From JBQSUQ01 sp052384575 (GTDB taxonomy: Bacteria; Pseudomonadota; Gammaproteobacteria; Enterobacterales; Pasteurellaceae), in assembly GCA_052384575.1 (NCBI GenBank), contig JBQSUQ010000014.1: a DNA stretch of 64,000 nucleotides; one strand, 5' to 3'. Position numbers and translations under genes: made by a program. How positions within the stretch are numbered: the first letter of the stretch is position 1; the number at the start of each line of letters is the position of its first letter. The notes beneath the pieces were generated by a model. That model worked only from the letters and a program-made list of their open reading frames with translations. It had not been told where the DNA came from and ran no database searches. Of this stretch, positions 60,713 through 64,000 are shown in pieces.

Positions 60713-61663
60713 TTATTTTACTAGTTCCACAGCATAATCATTCAATTCGGGTATCGACTTAATCAAGCCTTGCTGTAACATAAAATCAGCGACTTTATGA
60801 TAACGTTCTTTATCTAAAGTACGAGGATTATCTGCAAATTTTGGATAAGTATCATTCCAAGCAAGACGATTTAGTTCATTATCGAGTTCTTTTGGTTTAT
60901 AAGCCTTAAACTCTTGCCAGGCTTTTTCTGGGTTTTGTTTAATATAGGTGGTTGCTTGCTCAACTGCGGTTAAAAAAGCAGAAATTTTTGGATCATTTAC
61001 ACGATCTTTATGTGCCACTAAAATTAATTCTTCATAAGAAGGTACGCCATAATTTTCTGGGAAATAGGTTACACCTTCTTTTCCTTCTAAACGTAGTTCA
61101 TGCAATTCAAAATTACGATAAGCACCGATCACCGCATCAACGCGCTTAGTTAATAAAGATTGTGATAATGCCCAGTTAATATTGACTAACTCAACATCTT
61201 TTAGCGTTAAACCAGCTGAAGTCAACATTGCTTTTAATAATGAATCTTCAAAACCACCAACAGAAAAACCGATTTTTTTACCTTTCAAATCAGCTAAGCT
61301 TTTAATACCACTCTCTTTTAATAAGGCTAATGAATTAAAAGGAGTAGAAACTAAGGTACCAACTCGAACTAAGGGTAAGCCTTGTTCCACTTGCATATAT
61401 AATTGCGGTTGGTAGTCCATAGCTAAATCAGCTTGTCCCGCTGCCACTAATTTTGGCGGCATTGAAGGATCAGTGGGTTCCACTAATTCAACGTCTAATC
61501 CCTGTTGTTCAAAAAAGCCTTGCTGTTTAGCAATCACCATGCTGGCATGTACAGGATTGGTAAACCAGTCAATTAATACGGTGAACTTTTCAGCAGCTTG
61601 TGCTGGCAATATGAGCAACAAAGACGCCAAAAGTGCGGTGAAAAATGAAAGAATTTTTTGCAT
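60713..61663 (-). CDS. thiY: Thiamine-precursor (HMP-type) ABC transporter binding protein
   Basis: The start is MQKILSFFTALLASLLLILPAQA behind a perfect AGGAGG; it yields a signal peptide cleaved after AQA. The mature protein is of the NMT1/THI5-like family: EKFTVLIDWFTNPVHASMVIAKQQGFF, GKKIGFSVGGFEDSLLKAML and the C-terminal DFMLQQGLI. It likely binds a pyrimidine thiamine precursor and resembles H. influenzae HI0357. It is the last gene of the operon. No riboswitch-like element was recognised upstream of the operon. Confidence 0.88.
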   Translation of the reverse strand: MQKILSFFTALLASLLLILPAQAAEKFTVLIDWFTNPVHASMVIAKQQGFFEQQGLDVELVEPTDPSMPPKLVAAGQADLAMDYQPQLYMQVEQGLPLVRVGTLVSTPFNSLALLKESGIKSLADLKGKKIGFSVGGFEDSLLKAMLTSAGLTLKDVELVNINWALSQSLLTKRVDAVIGAYRNFELHELRLEGKEGVTYFPENYGVPSYEELILVAHKDRVNDPKISAFLTAVEQATTYIKQNPEKAWQEFKAYKPKELDNELNRLAWNDTYPKFADNPRTLDKERYHKVADFMLQQGLIKSIPELNDYAVELVK

Positions 61664-61686
61664 AAAACCTCCTAAATAAATCATCG

Positions 61687-62433
61687 TTAGCGCAAATGCC
61701 TTACCCAAGGTAAATAATGTGTGAGAATTTTATCTGTAGCAAAATACAAGCACAGTGCAATTAATAATAGAATAAATAATGCAGCAAACATCAGATCAAT
61801 CTGCATACGCGCATTTGCATGTAACATTAAGTAACCCAATCCCTGTGATGAGCCGACCCATTCTCCCACAATGGCACCAATAGGCGCAATAGATACCGCA
61901 ATCCTTAGACCTGATGCTAAAGAAGGCATTGCTGCAGGCAAACGCACTTTAAAAAGCATTGCCCAAGCGGAGATGTTGAGCGTTTTAGCCAATTCTAACC
62001 AAGCTTTTGGCGTATTTCGCAGCCCGTCATAACAGGCAGCTGTCACAGGGAAATAAATAATTAATACCGTCATGGCAATTTTAGATGCCATACCATAACC
62101 AAACCATAAAACCAGCAATGGAGCAATGGCAAATACGGGAATTGCCTGAGAAATCACTAGTAGAGGCAACAGCAATGAAGTCAGCCATTCCGATAAAGAA
62201 AGTAATAAAGCAGAAATCAAACCAAGTAAAAAGCCTAATAACAAACCAATAAAAATTTCGATGGCTGTAACTTGAGTATGCTCCCACAATAAAGCAGAGC
62301 GGTCCATTAATTCCATGCCAACTTGCTTTGGAGTTGGTAACAAATAATGAGGAAGATCGAAAAAAAAGACCGCACTTTGCCATAACAGAATTAAGCTTAC
62401 GCACAATAAAATGGATTTAAAAAAAGTCTTCAT
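61687..62433 (-). CDS. thiX: Thiamine-precursor-type ABC transporter permease
   Basis: The start ATG shares bases with the stop of the ATPase gene (TGATG), so translation is coupled. The 248-residue permease has six membrane helices and the EAA loop LELAKTLNISAWAMLFKVRLPAAMPSLASGLRIA, split near residues 150-180. It is in the SsuC/TauC/ThiX class. It forms the inner-membrane channel for the binding protein encoded downstream. Confidence 0.88.
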   Translation of the reverse strand: MKTFFKSILLCVSLILLWQSAVFFFDLPHYLLPTPKQVGMELMDRSALLWEHTQVTAIEIFIGLLLGFLLGLISALLLSLSEWLTSLLLPLLVISQAIPVFAIAPLLVLWFGYGMASKIAMTVLIIYFPVTAACYDGLRNTPKAWLELAKTLNISAWAMLFKVRLPAAMPSLASGLRIAVSIAPIGAIVGEWVGSSQGLGYLMLHANARMQIDLMFAALFILLLIALCLYFATDKILTHYLPWVRHLR

Positions 62434-63149
62434 CAATAATTCTCAGTTAATTCACTAAATAAGCGATTTTCAAGCAACCATAATTCTTCATTTTGCTCAA
62501 AACGAGGGGCTTTAGTGGAGGGAATAATCGCTTGCGAAAGTTGTGCGGGTTGATTTTTCAAAACGAAGACCTGATCCGCTAATCGTAATGCTTCTTGCGG
62601 ATCATGAGTGATTAATAAAACCGTTTTATCTTTTAATAATTCTCGAGATAACTTCTGTAATTGCAAACGTGTTACCGCATCCAAAGCAGAAAAAGGCTCA
62701 TCCATTAAGATTAAATCAGCTTCCAACATTAAGGTGCGAGCCAAAGCAACGCGTTGCCTCTGACCGCCAGATAATTGATAACAAGGTTTATTTTTATGCT
62801 CCGCCATTTTTACTGCAGCCAACAATTCTTCTGCTTTCTGCTTGGTATTCTCATTCGTTTTTGATTGCAAATGTGCTTCTAATTGCACATTGTCTAACAC
62901 TGACAACCAAGGAAACAAACTATCTTGTTGTGCTAACCAAGCCAGTTTAATTCCCTCTGCAACAGTAACGGTTCCTTGAGTAAAATTAGTTTCCAATCCA
63001 GAAATCAGACGTAGCAAAGTTGATTTCCCAATGCCAGAAGCTCCGAGCAAAGCGATCCATTTCTGCTGAGGTAAACTAAAACTAAAATCTTGAAAAATAC
63101 GTTGTTGACTAAACGCAAAGTCAAGATGTTGAATTTCAACAGTATTCAT
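62433..63149 (-). CDS. thiZ: Thiamine-precursor-type ABC transporter ATPase
   Basis: The start is set at MNTVEIQHLDFAF. Walker A GASGIGKSTLLRLISG, Q-loop WLAQQDSLFPWLSV, signature LSGGQRQRVALARTLM, Walker B LILMDEPFSALDAVT and H-switch ITHDPQEAL are all present. It is the first gene of the three-gene operon. In Rd I recall a tenA gene just upstream; here rluA lies divergently instead. Confidence 0.9.
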   Translation of the reverse strand: MNTVEIQHLDFAFSQQRIFQDFSFSLPQQKWIALLGASGIGKSTLLRLISGLETNFTQGTVTVAEGIKLAWLAQQDSLFPWLSVLDNVQLEAHLQSKTNENTKQKAEELLAAVKMAEHKNKPCYQLSGGQRQRVALARTLMLEADLILMDEPFSALDAVTRLQLQKLSRELLKDKTVLLITHDPQEALRLADQVFVLKNQPAQLSQAIIPSTKAPRFEQNEELWLLENRLFSELTENY

Positions 63150-63255
63150 CATCAATATCAATAAACATAAAGCCCTATAATAGAGGAAAAATAACTAAAA
63201 GAGAAAGCAAAATTTATGCTAAAATGCACCGCACTTTTGTATGATGAAATCAAAT

Positions 63256-63915
63256 ATGGCGCTAATCGATTACAATCCCCCAACAGAACCTTGGCTTGAT
63301 ATTATTTACCGAGACAATTATATCCTGCTTGTAAATAAAGCAAGCGGGTTATTATCTGTACCAGGGAATCGCCCCGAATATTATGATAGTGCAATGAGTC
63401 GAGTGAAAGAGAAATATGGCTTTTGCGAACCTGCTCATCGTTTAGATATGGCAACGAGCGGTATTCTATTATTTGCCATGAGCAAAGCCGCTGACAGCGA
63501 ATTAAAACGCCAATTTCGTGAAAGAGAAACAGAAAAACACTATCAAGCACTAGTTTGGGGCCATGTTAAACAAGATAAGGGCATCATTGATCTTCCTCTT
63601 ATTTGTGATTGGGAAAACCGACCGCGACAACGTATTGATTTTGTATTAGGTAAGAAAGCTATTACTGAATTTGAAGTATTAGAACGTTTACCCAATAACA
63701 GCACAAGAGTAAAACTCACACCAATAACAGGTCGTTCTCATCAATTACGCCTGCATATGTTGGCATTAGGCCATCCTATATTAGGCGATAAATTTTATTC
63801 TCATCCGCAAGCAAAGAGCATGTCTCCACGCCTTTGCTTACATGCAGAAAGCCTAACAATTGCTCATCCAATCACAAAAGAGAAAATGACTTTCTATTGT
63901 GAAGCAGATTTTTAG
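63256..63915 (+). CDS. rluA: Dual-specificity 23S rRNA/tRNA pseudouridine synthase RluA
   Basis: The start is probably MALIDYNPPTEPWL; an upstream ATG adds five residues and neither has a good ribosome site. The 219-residue enzyme has the catalytic motif HRLDMATSG (Asp near residue 60), followed by KRQFRERETEKHYQALVWG. The C-terminal PITGRSHQLRLHMLALGHPILGDKFY is typical of RluA, which modifies U746 of 23S rRNA and U32 of some tRNAs in E. coli. The 85 bases after it hold only an uptake signal at the window edge. Confidence 0.95.
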   Translation: MALIDYNPPTEPWLDIIYRDNYILLVNKASGLLSVPGNRPEYYDSAMSRVKEKYGFCEPAHRLDMATSGILLFAMSKAADSELKRQFRERETEKHYQALVWGHVKQDKGIIDLPLICDWENRPRQRIDFVLGKKAITEFEVLERLPNNSTRVKLTPITGRSHQLRLHMLALGHPILGDKFYSHPQAKSMSPRLCLHAESLTIAHPITKEKMTFYCEADF

Positions 63916-64000
63916 TTATTTAAATAACAACCAATAGGAATAAGTTAAAAATCTTCAGAAAGCATGACCACTAAAACTTCGCATTTTCCCACCGCACTTT

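Noticed and set aside
63150..63255. TPP riboswitch before the thiamine-precursor-type transporter
   Set aside because: No thi-box sequence such as CTGAGA was found in the short gap, which mainly holds an uptake signal.

Overview
The window is Haemophilus chromosome. It carries dozens of copies of the uptake signal core AAGTGCGGT, many as inverted pairs that double as terminators. It is AT-rich, and nearly every housekeeping protein reads as a close H. influenzae homologue (OapA/OapB, OpsX, KdkA, ComF, ArfA and others). Gene order is not the one I remember for H. influenzae Rd KW20. It keeps more of the ancestral gammaproteobacterial order (secE-nusG-rplK-rplA ... rplJ-rplL-rpoB-rpoC; pyrG ... 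eno). A non-Rd Haemophilus such as H. haemolyticus or a relative is therefore plausible, but the species cannot be fixed from this sequence alone.

Layout. 1-3.9 kb: end of a DeoR-type regulator, yicC, ygfZ, pyrG. 3.9-13.8 kb: a type I restriction-modification island between pyrG and eno. It contains a tyrosine recombinase flanked by two silent hsdS half-cassettes in opposite orientation, hsdM, a complete hsdS, an Abi_2/HEPN gene, hsdR and a half-size HsdS-like gene. 14-24 kb: eno, a small conserved gene, a polar amino-acid ABC transporter, a YeiH-type membrane protein, gor, a DMT permease, a hypothetical gene, arfA with an internal terminator, an AI-2E family permease and narP. 24-36.5 kb: cyaA, then rpoC, rpoB, rplL and rplJ with an L10 leader and a promoter.

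36.7-45.4 kb: an accessory glycan locus sits between rplA and rplJ. All its genes run in one direction and are tightly packed. They encode a GtrB-like GT2 glycosyltransferase, an FAD oxidoreductase, a large multi-spanning transferase, an SDR-like oxidoreductase, a sugar isomerase/epimerase fold protein, a small EamA/SMR-type flippase candidate, a second DPM1-like GT2, and a second large membrane transferase split by a frameshift. The first gene contains five tetranucleotide (CAAT-type) repeats inside its N-terminal codons. As read here it is out of frame (phase OFF); one extra unit would restore it. This is my best candidate for an undescribed system: a phase-variable lipid-linked sugar modification pathway.

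45.4-64 kb: rplA, rplK, nusG, secE, pepD, gpt, modB and a short modC (no modA), proS, kdkA/opsX, nfuA, comF with a CRP-S-like site, a small membrane protein, efp/epmB, oapA/oapB, a thiamine-precursor-type ABC transporter and rluA. No tRNA, rRNA, IS element or CRISPR array was recognised.
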